A stretch of 22,642 nucleotides of DNA, from the NCBI GenBank assembly GCA_034698045.1, contig JAQGAU010000920.1:1-22642 (forward strand), in the 5' to 3' direction. This document shows positions 1 through 8,843 of this stretch, one piece after another. Source of the stretch: Paramacrobiotus richtersi (taxonomy: Eukaryota; Tardigrada; Eutardigrada; Parachela; Macrobiotidae). Numbering within the stretch: position 1 is the stretch's first letter; each line of letters opens with the position of its first letter. Below the pieces are notes generated by a model. The model was not told where the DNA came from, ran no database searches, and worked only from the letters and a program-made list of their open reading frames with translations. Made by a program: the position numbers and the translations under genes.

Positions 1-1385
1 CACCAGATAGAGGATAAAACGTTGTAACAGAGGAGTATTAAAGATGCGTTCAAAAGCTAAGGATATCGTGAAGGAGCACTGTTAAGCGCTGTTGACCGAA
101 GTTGGTGTAGCACTACTGTATGACAAAAAATTTGAATGTATTTCAAGTACATATCAGTACTCGAGCGATGTAATTTTGTTCCTTTTGCTTGCAAGTTCTT
201 CTGTACTTGGTGCGATGGTTAATTAAGTCATTGAAAGAGATTGGTAGAAACTATTTGTGGTTCACACAAACTGTGTTTCACACGTTTGAAGAAAACGAAA
301 CTACACGGTATAGATATGTTATAAAATTAGGAGTTTCGGTAACCGGTTCATTTACTGTCCGTGCACGGAAAGAACTTCCTGTATCAGTATACCAAGTCCC
401 TGTATTTATTTGCATAAATTAGAAATTAGGCCAGAGGGAGATATAGTAACCGTTAAAACAAAATTCTGTGTGTAAAGGTCATTCGTGCTCGTAGTCTCTG
501 TGTTTCTTAGAACGGTAACTTGCACGAGCCGAATTGTTGCACTCGTACGCACGAATCAAGGTATGTATATTATCAGACTAACAAAATTCGGGTGTAGAGT
601 AAATCTGTCGCATAGCCAGAACGAAGAAGGAAAATCATGGTTGTGCCCTAGGGCGCCACTCGCAGATGATAATATTATGTGGCCTCCAAAGATGAAGCAT
701 CGAGACAGACGCATTCCTGGACGTTAATCGCTTCTCGGTGCATATTGCCATAGTACGACTGAATCAGGGGATAGGGCATCTCCTTATAAAAAAATCAAAC
801 TAGCAATACGACATTTGCGAGCACTCACCTAAACTTTATATATGTGGTGCTTTTCACGTGATTAACATTTCCGGTGACAGTCACCGCAAATTGTTGATTG
901 ATTAATATTCTGTTTTTCTTTGCTAATAATAAGTGCGAAGCGCAAACCGTGATGTACCGTTAATCATTAATGACAGCGAGATCATCCTCAGTTTAGAATT
1001 GTCGGTGCTGATTGCCCTGTCGGTCAGTTTAAACTGCAAAAAATTTACTGCGAACTTAAAGTCTAAAGCCTTCCTGTATTGCTTTGTTATGTGACAGCGC
1101 TCTACGAAAAGCTCAAACATGGGAAGCTGACGCTGTTTTATTGGCCAGATAGTTCATTTTGAACAGTCCAAAATCCCTGACATAATCACCAAACTCGGAG
1201 CAGCTGAATGCGTCCAGCACCCTCTTCTGTAGGTCGAGAAGCAGATCGTACGCTTTTTGACCGCATACATCCCGCATATGAGCATTAAGTCAGTGAACAA
1301 CCTCTGACACCTCTATTTGTACTCTTCTGCAATAATAAAAAAATGGTTTTAAACTCACAAAAGGATAATACGATTTCAAAACACC
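1..1385. other. Stretch without a supported gene
   Basis: I see no convincing coding exon here. The open frames at 189-422, 485-727 (+) and 923-1120 (-) have no recognisable domain, no good splice partners and unremarkable composition. On the minus strand a TATA-like stretch (near 833-845) lies just before a good donor-like GTGAGT near 826-831, so a minus-strand 5' exon could lie here, but no coding partner was found. The 3' UTR of gene C probably ends in this stretch. Confidence 0.5.
1137..1142 (-). terminator. Candidate polyadenylation signal of gene C
   Basis: AATAAA on the minus strand (TTTATT on +), about 245 bp after the gene C stop codon. It is the nearest canonical signal downstream of that stop. 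Confidence 0.35.
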
Positions 1386-2133
1386 CTACCGGCAGGCAGC
1401 TTTGCGTTCTCCAATCAACCCGCAAAAAGTGGTCGGATCCTCTTGAACAGCTTGCAGTTCTTCAGCCGTTAATTGCGCCACGCGTCTCGTCTCCATGATG
1501 TCTTCGTGACTATATGGACGCCCTCTTACGAATAACACTGTCGAACATGACTTCGGATGTGCTGTATGTATTCCGCCGCTGGAATGCTTTCGCAAAATTT
1601 GCCAAGAGCCCGAAATACCTCCGGACTAAAATCGAACCTGGACTTTTGGCACCGTTCGGAAGTATTGGAACATCGGTTCAGAACATGAAGAGTTGCGGAG
1701 CCTGTCAGTGAGAGAAGTTCAGGAAGACTGCAGTTCTTGGCAGACTACCTTTTCTGTCGGCCGGCAAACAAGTTAGAAGATCGGTACAACATCTTTTCCT
1801 TTATTACACCGTCATATTATTATGTTATATCTTACTGGTATTGTATCATTATTATTATACAATACTGTTCGACATTTCTTACGGGCAAAGATTATCTACA
1901 AGACTTTGTGCTGCGGCAGGATCCACACTTGCATTGAACGTTAGATTAGCATCACGAACTGGATTCAGGATCGGGCCCAAAATCACCGAAATTTTGTCTG
2001 TGGCCCTGGATAATTTTCTGATTGATTCGGCATGTTCAAAAACGGCTGCCTCGCATGCAGTGTTGTCATGTTCGAAACCTTTTACATAGGAAGCCAAGCA
2101 GAAGGCAAAGAAAATCCGGACAGTATTAACCAT
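1386..2133 (-). CDS. Gene C: small secreted Cys-rich protein, function unknown
   Basis: Three exons are proposed: 1883-2133, 1530-1727 and 1386-1509, giving about 190 aa. The ATG at 2133 is preferred over the in-frame GTG at 2136. The protein opens with a clear signal peptide (MVNTVRIFFAFCLASY), so it should be secreted. The mature part has eight cysteines and N-glycosylation sequons (NLT, NAS, NTS), and is otherwise helical-looking without a family I can name. The first junction is well supported: donor CC/GTAAGA, acceptor CTGCAG/T, phase 2 on both sides. The second junction needs a frame change; the simplest GT-AG stretch is only 20 bp (1510-1529, GTAAGA...TATAG), and a 44-bp alternative would remove seven residues. 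A small indel or assembly error is also possible. The stop TAG is at 1386-1388. Nematode-type secreted Cys-rich domains are one possible relative, not shown. Confidence 0.6.
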
Positions 2134-2273
2134 CACGGCGGCTTATTTGGAAACCAGATAATCGATTAACGGCATGGGAAATTACAGGTTGTTTGGTGCT
2201 TTAAATGCATATGCCGGCTGATTTTAGATTCTCAGAAGATTTTATCTCGATTTTCAGTTAAAGTGTTTGGACC

Positions 2274-2281
2274 TATAAAAA
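2274..2281 (+). promoter_or_regulatory. TATA box, plus strand
   Basis: TATAAAAA lies 66 bp upstream of an ATG at 2340. The spacing leaves room for a start site near 2304 and a short leader. It sits between the divergent start of gene C (2133, -) and the plus-strand candidate. Confidence 0.45.
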
Positions 2282-2339
2282 GCTTGATTGCTTGCCGATA
2301 AACTGAGTCGACGATCGAGTTATACGCTTAGCACTTAAG

Positions 2340-2587
2340 ATGACGCCGAACACAGTTTACCAATGTCCAGTACTTCAGATACGTAAGTACATGGTTTTAC
2401 TGTTGTAGTTGTATGGTGCACAAACCTGACACTTCCGTTGAGCAAACGGAAGATTCAGCTTTCTCAAGGATTACGTAGTAATGTTTTTTGTTTTTATTCA
2501 CACATTTTTCGAAAGCAGTCAAGAGCAGGGACAACAAAGCACAACTGCACAAGTATAAATTTTGCAATAGATTCTAAATCATTCTAG
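2340..2587 (+). CDS. Weak candidate small gene with a 26-bp intron
   Basis: An ATG at 2340 opens a 43-bp stretch that ends in a perfect donor (C/GTAAGT at 2383). If GTAAGT...TTGTAG (2383-2408, 26 bp) is removed, the frame stays open from 2409 to a TAG at 2585-2587, giving about 73 aa. Without splicing only a 24-residue peptide results. The product is basic with scattered Cys, has no signal peptide and no domain I recognise. Support is the TATA box at 2274 and the strong donor. Against it are the unusually short intron and the probable overlap with the 3' UTR of gene A, whose candidate poly(A) signal is at 2493-2498 on the other strand. Confidence 0.22.
2493..2498 (-). terminator. Candidate polyadenylation signal of gene A
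   Basis: AATAAA on the minus strand (TTTATT on +), downstream of both possible stop codons of gene A (2939-2941 or 2767-2769). Confidence 0.35.
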
Positions 2588-2766
2588 ACCAGAAAAGCCT
2601 ATAACTGCGCGGGTATGATGTTGGCGAACTTGTTTTGTCGGGTGTCCGTTTAGGACATGAAAACGAATAATCATGGGCCGACCGTGGTTGCCGATGTGGA
2701 AGTTGACAATTGGCCCCATTCGCCGGCACAATGCTGAACGCCTCCTGTCAGCAGCTGTAAGAATGC

Positions 2767-5700
2767 TCAATGTATGTAGATAGTTCGATTCAAGCTAGCC
2801 CGGTGCAGTACCCGTAGATATATCATATCTGTACATATATTACACAAAGTAAAGAAGGAAAAAATAATTGGGCCCCATGGTACTGGTGTAGGCTTATCGG
2901 TGAATAAAGTGCTAGCACCTGTCTGCGCTACCGCAGAGCTACTGAGGAATAACGAGAGTGTTATATGTTTCATCCTCCTGCTGTCATTAGTAAACCCAGC
3001 TAACGTTCCATCTAAGCTCGCACTTACTTTTACCGACCATTCTTTCCACTTCCCGTTATAAAGCGAGTTGTACGCTATCGCAGTGCCTAAGTGCTGCTGT
3101 CCACCTCCAACGTTGCAGGGCTTATCGCTTGAGACTTCAAAGAACAAAATGCCATCAACAAATTGTACGGCCGCGCACGATTCGAAGCCAGAAACTCCAT
3201 AGGCAACGTCGTACTGGAAATCCTCGCAGTTCTAAGAAGGAAAAATCCCAATGAACCTCCTTGTTATAAAATTCAGTGGTTGTGACTTCCAGCTTTCTAC
3301 CTAGGAAAGCGGATCAAGAATACACCGAACGCTTACCTCTCCTTTTAATGTTGCGGTCGCAAGAATAGTACGATTGCAGCTCGTTGGACGGAACGCCGGT
3401 GGCAGGTATTCTGGATTCATCACAACTATTCGAGAGAGGCACTTAGTTTCTTATTTTAAAGCGCAAGTCGGCATTAATGAAGTACCGTAACAGTTCTGAT
3501 AGTAGGGCCATACAAATGTGCCAACGCAGTATTCCAAACCGGAAGTGTCAACCTAGACGATCAACTGCCCATATATTTTTTATTAACCGCTTATAATTCC
3601 TAGTTGTTCAGCTGGTTCACTTCTGAGTTTTCACGACTTTTTTCACTGGCTGCAGCCGGATTCGCTACGCTTTTTAAGTAATACAGCATAATTCGTTTTG
3701 AACAAATTTATGGCGCGCGTGGCCCGTCAAAAGGGTACAACTGTTTAAAGACTGCAACTTTGCGAAAGTTATGGGAGAAGTGTTTAAAGATTTCCTGCCA
3801 TTCTTTAAAGATGACAAACAATCTTTAAACAATGCAGGCTTTACAGTAAGATCTCCTTGTTTACGGTAAAGACTGAAATCTTTGAAGATTGGTGTCAGTC
3901 TTTAAAGAATGGTGTTATTTTTTAATGTGATACAGATGTCTTTAAGGGATTAAACAGCGCGGATATTTATCTTTAAAGATCGGTGGCATATCTTTAACCA
4001 CTAGCCGAACAGAGGATCGCAAAAGTCTTTGAGGAGTTGTTTCACTTTTGACGGGTCTCGCGCGCCATACAAATTTTATCATGTAAGTCACTAGCTTCGC
4101 ACAATCTGATACAAAATAACGTACCGTAAACGGCCAAGTGTGAACAGTCGATGTGTATGCCAGCGTGTCGTAGATCGTTGCAGTCATGTTACCCGAATAT
4201 TGTATTCCTTGACCCACATCACACACAATTTGATCGTACATGATCGGAGTGAAAATGACAGACGCGGCAAAATTCGGATAGAATGGAAGACTCAGTCCAA
4301 CACAGGATGGCAGACCGCTAAGTGCATACTGATATATATAATTACTGGCCCCGGTGTTGGAGCAGGCCTACAGAACAGCATTTTTGCAGTGTGGAAGTTC
4401 GAACGGATTCGTGAAACGAAAGGCACTTACCCCAACAAGAACGGTAAACAGGCGCTGACTGCAGTTGGAGGGCGAAAAATTTGTCTGGTAAAACATGGCG
4501 GTCACTGAAAGCAGGACAACAAGTACACTTACAGAAATAGTCGTTTAAATCACTGGCTTGGATTATCCGCACAAGAATCGTTCAAACTGGTTCACCAGTA
4601 AACTGATAACGTGATGCTTGCGTACATTTTATAATACTAAAATTTATTGGGAATGTGGTACAACAAAGCTGGCGCTAAGGTAGTTACTGCAGTTATGTCA
4701 CTAAAAATTGGAACCAAAACAACCAACATCAGTCTTATCATTCAAAACCGCCTTAGTGCGTGCATTCTAGTTGTTACCGCAACCTACCGTTGCAGGTTAA
4801 CTGCGGATAGGTCGAATCGGTGGTTGTGGTGGCTGTCGGGGTGGTTCCAATGCAATGGGATAAAGAGGATGTATCCATCTAATAAATCAGTAAAACACCA
4901 TAAGAACTCTGTCAACTAGAGCTACTGTCTAACATCTACTCGTTAGGTCAACGTCTGAGCTATCGTATTCTGCTTCGAGCATGTAAACTAATGAAATATA
5001 AACGTGGTTTACGGCCCGGGTGCAACTTCATTTCTAACGATTTAGTCAGTTTATAATACCAAAATTGCGTATCTATTATACGATACCTGTATATTCCAGA
5101 TACCAAGCATATTGCCGCTGTACGAATCAGTTGCGGTCAGAGTGCCGGAGTAGATAATTCCCGGTCCCACATCACATCCGTTCCCATAGTTGACCAAGCT
5201 AACAATAACTGATCCATCGTTCTGTACTTGGTTACATGGCATACTTGTTAGCTGGTAGGACACTTGATACAGTGCGCATCCCTGTAATTGTTTTTCGTGA
5301 CAATGCCGTCATATAATCCAGGTCCCTAGTTTATGTGGCATAAGCCAAACAACTTGGTGAGTTTGAATCAGTTTACTGCAACACACTGAACTCGCAGTAT
5401 TCAGAGGAATTTGGCTGCTTGACAATTTAGATTTGCTGTTTCTATAGTTGCGCTTTAATGCGCAACTGTACTTACAGCAACTGTCTTACAGATAGGAAAA
5501 GCACAACAAGCTATAAGTACGATATTTTTCAGCGCAGCTTTATTGCTGGTAGTAGTGACTGTTTTGGGGGTAATGAGGTTAATTTGCTGCCGCCTCTGTG
5601 TGGTGGTGGTAAAACATTGAACAATAAGCACTGCCTAAATATAGCCTAACAGAAAATGAACAATGTGTATCAGTGTCGCATGGGCCACTGTGGACAACAA

Positions 5701-7093
5701 GGACGATAAAGCATAGAAGCTATGGTACTGGAAGTAGTTACTTACAGGCGTGTCAGCTGGCTCGAGGATAAGCATGTTGCACAGATAGGGAGAACTATAC
5801 TGGCCATGGGGATACGAAACTGAAACACAGAATTACCAATCAAAAGAGCACAACGGCTATCCTCGAAAAAATTTATAAACTGGCGTACCGGTACAGAGCA
5901 TAGAAGTGGGCGTTGGCGTTGCCGTTACAGTGGTAATGCAGTTCTGCAGGTTTGTTGTGTCAACCTAGTAGCGCTATAGATGTACATTGTAGTGCCGTTT
6001 TAAATCGCTGGTGCAGTCAACTCGATTAGAGTTCACGCTTTAACAGTGAATGTGCTGATCATTTTCAATACGTTTTTACAGTACATATGATAAACATAAA
6101 AATACTAAGCCCATTTCTTGTTCACCTCGTTCACCCATTATCGGAACTTGTTCTGCGAATATTACCGTAGTATACGCTGTAAGCGGCGCGATTCAAATTA
6201 CACAGTAACGAAACTAGCACAATTCTGGTAGAAACGTTTTATCATACCGTTATTGTGGCACTTGAGAGCTGCGTGCCAGTCCACGTGTCCGTCGCAGTTA
6301 AGGTGCCATAATACACTTGTCCAACAGCGCAACCGAAACCGATGTAATCAAAGACTATGGAGCCATCGTTTTGCACGTAAGCACACGGTAAATTCATCAG
6401 TTGGAAAGAAATACGCGAAAATGGACAGCCCTACACAAGTGATTTCATTGCTTGCTGCACACCAGCAGTTTAAGGCGGCAGGGAACTGCGGTTTTCTTAG
6501 ATTAGACAAACAAATTAGTACATACGGTTACAGATGTTGTTGGGAAAGCCTCCTGACCGCAGACGGAAAGCGCAAATGTTCCTCCATAGATCGAGACTAA
6601 AATGCGAAATAATATTATAACGCTGCATACCGAATGTGTATAACAAGATATTAAACTGCGACAAGTTATTACTAAATCTACCTTGACAGGACGCTACCGG
6701 TGTCGTGGTACTTGACGTAGAAGCCACGGGATCTACCGTCACCGGTCCGGGGTAATAGTTATTGTTGTTAATATTAATATTGTAATAATTATTCTTGTTC
6801 ACCACGTTGTTAACAATCCCTGCGCCGTTTCCGCATCTACTGCAGCCGCTGCAGTTGCTGCATTGGTTGCAACCACCACAACCCTCTCCGCCGAGCAAAC
6901 CCGTCCAGAACCCAGCAAAGTCCCCGCCACCTCGCTCCAGCTGTCTATTTGGATGCTCGTTGCCTGGACTTGAATATCTCGGGGAATTTAAACCGTTTGA
7001 ACTTAACACAGGGAGAGGATCACTCTGACAATTCGGTACGAATTGTGACAGAAGTGAAATATGCAACAAATGTATAACCGAACTACCAAACAT
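2767..7093 (-). CDS. Gene A: secreted protein with four divergent CUB-like modules
   Basis: Twelve exons join with matching phases: 6682-7093, 6532-6596, 6248-6430, 5889-5964, 5746-5819, 5087-5281, 4788-4878, 4431-4504, 4125-4328, 3486-3552, 3337-3425 and 3028-3231 (578 aa to that point). The leader exon (ATG at 7093) encodes a signal peptide, a conserved stretch around LSSNGxNSPxY and GDFAGFWTxLL, a Gly/Cys-rich patch, an Asn/Tyr-rich run and a Thr/Pro linker. Four modules follow, described separately. After 3028 the frame either runs on to a TGA at 2767 (664 aa) or splices at the good GTAAGT donor to an acceptor at 2942, where TAG follows at once. The Cys pattern, linkers and sequons fit an extracellular binding protein, for example in matrix, cuticle or haemolymph. 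Family membership is inferred from the Y-P-x-x-Y and Cys spacing and from gene B, which has a clear CUB. Confidence 0.75.
3028..3552 (-). other. Gene A CUB-like module 4
   Basis: Linker exon 3486-3552 (67 bp, 0 to 1; VDTSGLEYCVGT, no Thr/Pro tract), N-half exon 3337-3425 (89 bp, 1 to 0; VVMNPEYLPPAFRPTSC), C-half exon 3028-3231 (204 bp, 68 codons; CAAVQFVDG, then PCNVGGGxxxLGTAIA). It follows the same exon and phase plan as modules 2 and 3, with the most diverged C-half end. Confidence 0.7.
3742..3997. repeat. Intronic cluster of TCTTTAAAGA-like palindromes
   Basis: Within the gene A intron between exons 4125-4328 and 3486-3552, about ten copies of a core TTTAAAG or its variants occur, many inside the palindrome TCTTTAAAGA, often followed by TGG or TGGTG. 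Spacing is irregular, roughly 15-40 bp. This is denser than chance in DNA of this composition. It could be a decayed minisatellite or a cluster of protein-binding sites. Confidence 0.55.
4125..4878 (-). other. Gene A CUB-like module 3
   Basis: Linker exon 4788-4878 (91 bp, 0 to 1; MDTSSLSHCIGT then Thr-rich), N-half exon 4431-4504 (74 bp, 1 to 0; FYQTNFSPSNCS with an N-glycosylation site), C-half exon 4125-4328 (204 bp, 0 to 0). The C-half keeps CDVGxGIxYSGNMTAT but has lost the PCxxVQNDG motif; its acceptor must be the CAG at 4329-4331, since the nearer TTAG would break the frame. From the exon start to CDVG it has the same length as module 2 (39 residues). Confidence 0.7.
5087..5964 (-). 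other. Gene A CUB-like module 2
   Basis: Linker exon 5889-5964 (76 bp, phase 0 to 1; VDTTNLQNC then a Thr/Pro run), N-half exon 5746-5819 (74 bp, phase 1 to 0; SYPHGQYSSPYLC, CUB-like), C-half exon 5087-5281 (195 bp, phase 0 to 0; QLTSMPCNQVQNDGS, then GCDVGPGIIYSGTLTAT). Donors are GTACGC, GTAAGT and GTATCG. This is the clearest copy and serves as the reference for the others. Confidence 0.75.
6248..6596 (-). other. Gene A CUB-like module 1
   Basis: N-half exon 6532-6596 (65 bp, phase 1 to 0) begins VSIYGGTF; C-half exon 6248-6430 (183 bp, phase 0 to 0, 61 codons) begins GCPF. The C-half carries PCxxVQNDGS, then GCAVGxxYYGTLTAT. The linker that other modules carry as a separate exon is fused here to the end of the leader exon (Thr/Pro tract ending VASCQ). 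The N-half is shorter than in modules 2 and 3 by three codons. Confidence 0.7.
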
Positions 7094-7605
7094 CTCGAGC
7101 AGTAATGGAGCAAAAGCAATGTTTTCAAAAGGACACTAAAAGGCAAATCCGGTTGGGTATATTTGTGAATTCTGTGCCTGCTTTTATACAGAAAGTGAAA
7201 TCACGTTTTTGTTGCGTGGAATTGTGGAATGCACGTAAAATAAGGATTCAATGATTATGTGACGGCGATATTTATCGGCTTTATAAAATTCTCAAACAGC
7301 AAAGCCGTTTGTGGACTAGTGCAGAACTCAGTCAAATGTCATTATGCCCCAAGAATAAAGGCAATCCTATTGCGTCAGCTGAGTATTTCCCATTGCCATA
7401 AACAATCAACTTATTGCGGATATAAAGAAATTATGGCGCATTTCAGGTGTTTGCACAAACAAATACAACCGCTTAATGCGCTTTTACTGTCTTCACGGAC
7501 TATAAAATATAAGACATGGCGTTGTGATGTATTGAACAGTAGGAAGTGGGGTTCATTGTTTTCGAAGAAAAGATGCAACTAAAATAATTATGTCATGACT
7601 TCACA
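7094..7605. repeat. Duplicated 5' flank, copy 1 (gene A)
   Basis: The upstream DNA of gene A aligns with 17920-18490 upstream of gene B. Anchors are TGGAATGCACGTAAA (near 7226 and 18052), ATTATGGCGCATT (near 7430 and 18296), CTTTTACTGTCTTCA (near 7482 and 18358) and TTATGTCA near the far end. Order and orientation are the same and small indels separate the anchors. No supported gene lies in this stretch; the open frame at 7259-7582 looks incidental. Confidence 0.65.
7181..7188 (-). promoter_or_regulatory. TATA box of gene A
   Basis: TATAAAAG on the minus strand, 88 bp upstream of the gene A ATG. In the diverged copy upstream of gene B the aligned stretch reads CTTTAAAAG, so the box itself is not well kept there. 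Confidence 0.5.
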
Positions 7606-8426
7606 GTGTCGGTAACTGATTCATTTGCTGTATATGGAAAATAACTGTCTGTTTTAAGTGTTTTAAGCACCTGAGGACTGCATACTTAGGCTCTCGACCC
7701 GGCATTGAAATAGTATAAAGCAAACCAGATGGAAATAGTAATCTTCCCCAAGAGATGTATATAAAGGTCGTAGCCTCTGCGGGGTCTACGAGCCAGAAAT
7801 AGTAATTTCTACGAGCCAGATTGTTCCGAGGGTACGCAAGTAACGACGTCTATCATCATACTGGCTAAATCCGGACTCAGAACGTTAACTCTTTCGCAAT
7901 GTAAAAAACATGGGAGGGCTATTATGCCCAAGGCGTCGTTCAGAAATGGGGGTTGCGTGCATTTTGCGAGTCGTCTTCCTCTCGCGCGCAAAAGCTCTTT
8001 GGTAATCTGGTTGATTAAAGCGATGAGAATATCCGCCTGGAGAACTACATGCAGAATGGGCTGTTGTATCTATTATCAGTAACCACGAAAAACCGTGTTA
8101 CTTGCAGTTATTATCCTTATTAATGCTTCCGAGTTGCCGGTAGATGTATGGATTTTTATATGTTCATTCGTTAACGCTTTGAGCTTTCTCAGTCGATAAT
8201 GTTTTCCCGTGGCCACATGGTTCATTACACAAATGGAATCAAACTAGGCAACTGTCTGAAATAATGCTTATTATCCCAGATCGCAAAAGTAGAACAAGAG
8301 TTTCGCCACGTTTTAATTGCATACAAACCAAATGGTAAATCAGACTGATCGTGCTTCATGCAGTCTCTGCTCCCACACGTACATATGAATAAATAATGCT
8401 GCTTAAAAGCATTTTGCAGAAAAACC
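7606..8426. other. Intergenic stretch before the GPCR
   Basis: No gene supported. A plus-strand TATA-like TATATAAAG lies at 7758-7766. A 13-bp direct repeat (TCTACGAGCCAGA) occurs at 7785-7797 and 7808-7820. The minus-strand open frame 7809-7991 has no partner exons or domain. Confidence 0.45.
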
Positions 8427-8735
8427 CGCCTGGCATAATGATCCTACGGACTTGCTAGTATTTTTAATAAAGAGCTTTGCCCTGTGGCAACCGTTTAAAA
8501 TTTCAATAAACACCACTGAGCACCGTACCGACAGTCGCTTTTTTCCGGTTACCGAGATTCTACCGAAATCAATATGACGTACGCAAACAGAGCGTGATCG
8601 GCGTGGATTAAACTTGGGCTTTCTATAGTATGACACGAGCTGAAGAGCTTGGAGATTGCGCGCGTGACGACCGATCCCAGACACACTTTAATTAATCCTA
8701 TAACGAATCCGACACGACTGTTTCATTGCACAACA
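8427..8735 (+). repeat. Dispersed direct repeat, copy 1 (upstream of GPCR)
   Basis: This roughly 300-bp block aligns with 15898-16196 in the same orientation. Shared anchors include ACTTGCTA, CGAAATCAATATG, AGCGTGATC, TGGATTAAA and a stretch ending CCGATC or CCGATCTC near 8670 and 16137. Identity is moderate, with indels throughout, so the duplication is old. It lies 110-420 bp upstream of the GPCR start codon and may carry its promoter. No terminal inverted repeats are apparent. Confidence 0.6.
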
Positions 8736-8843
8736 GATAGAATTAGATGTTTCATCGTTCCCATATGGACCGCAGGGTTCATCTTAAACTCAATCATTCG
8801 TGTAGCCAAACCTAGCTTATGTGATATTTTTGATTCAGGCAAC

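Noticed and set aside
8649-8843. N-terminal extension of the GPCR frame from a TTG
   Set aside because: The frame starts at a non-ATG codon, and the block is part of a dispersed repeat (8427-8735). The ATG at 8844 gives a normal glycosylated receptor N-terminus.
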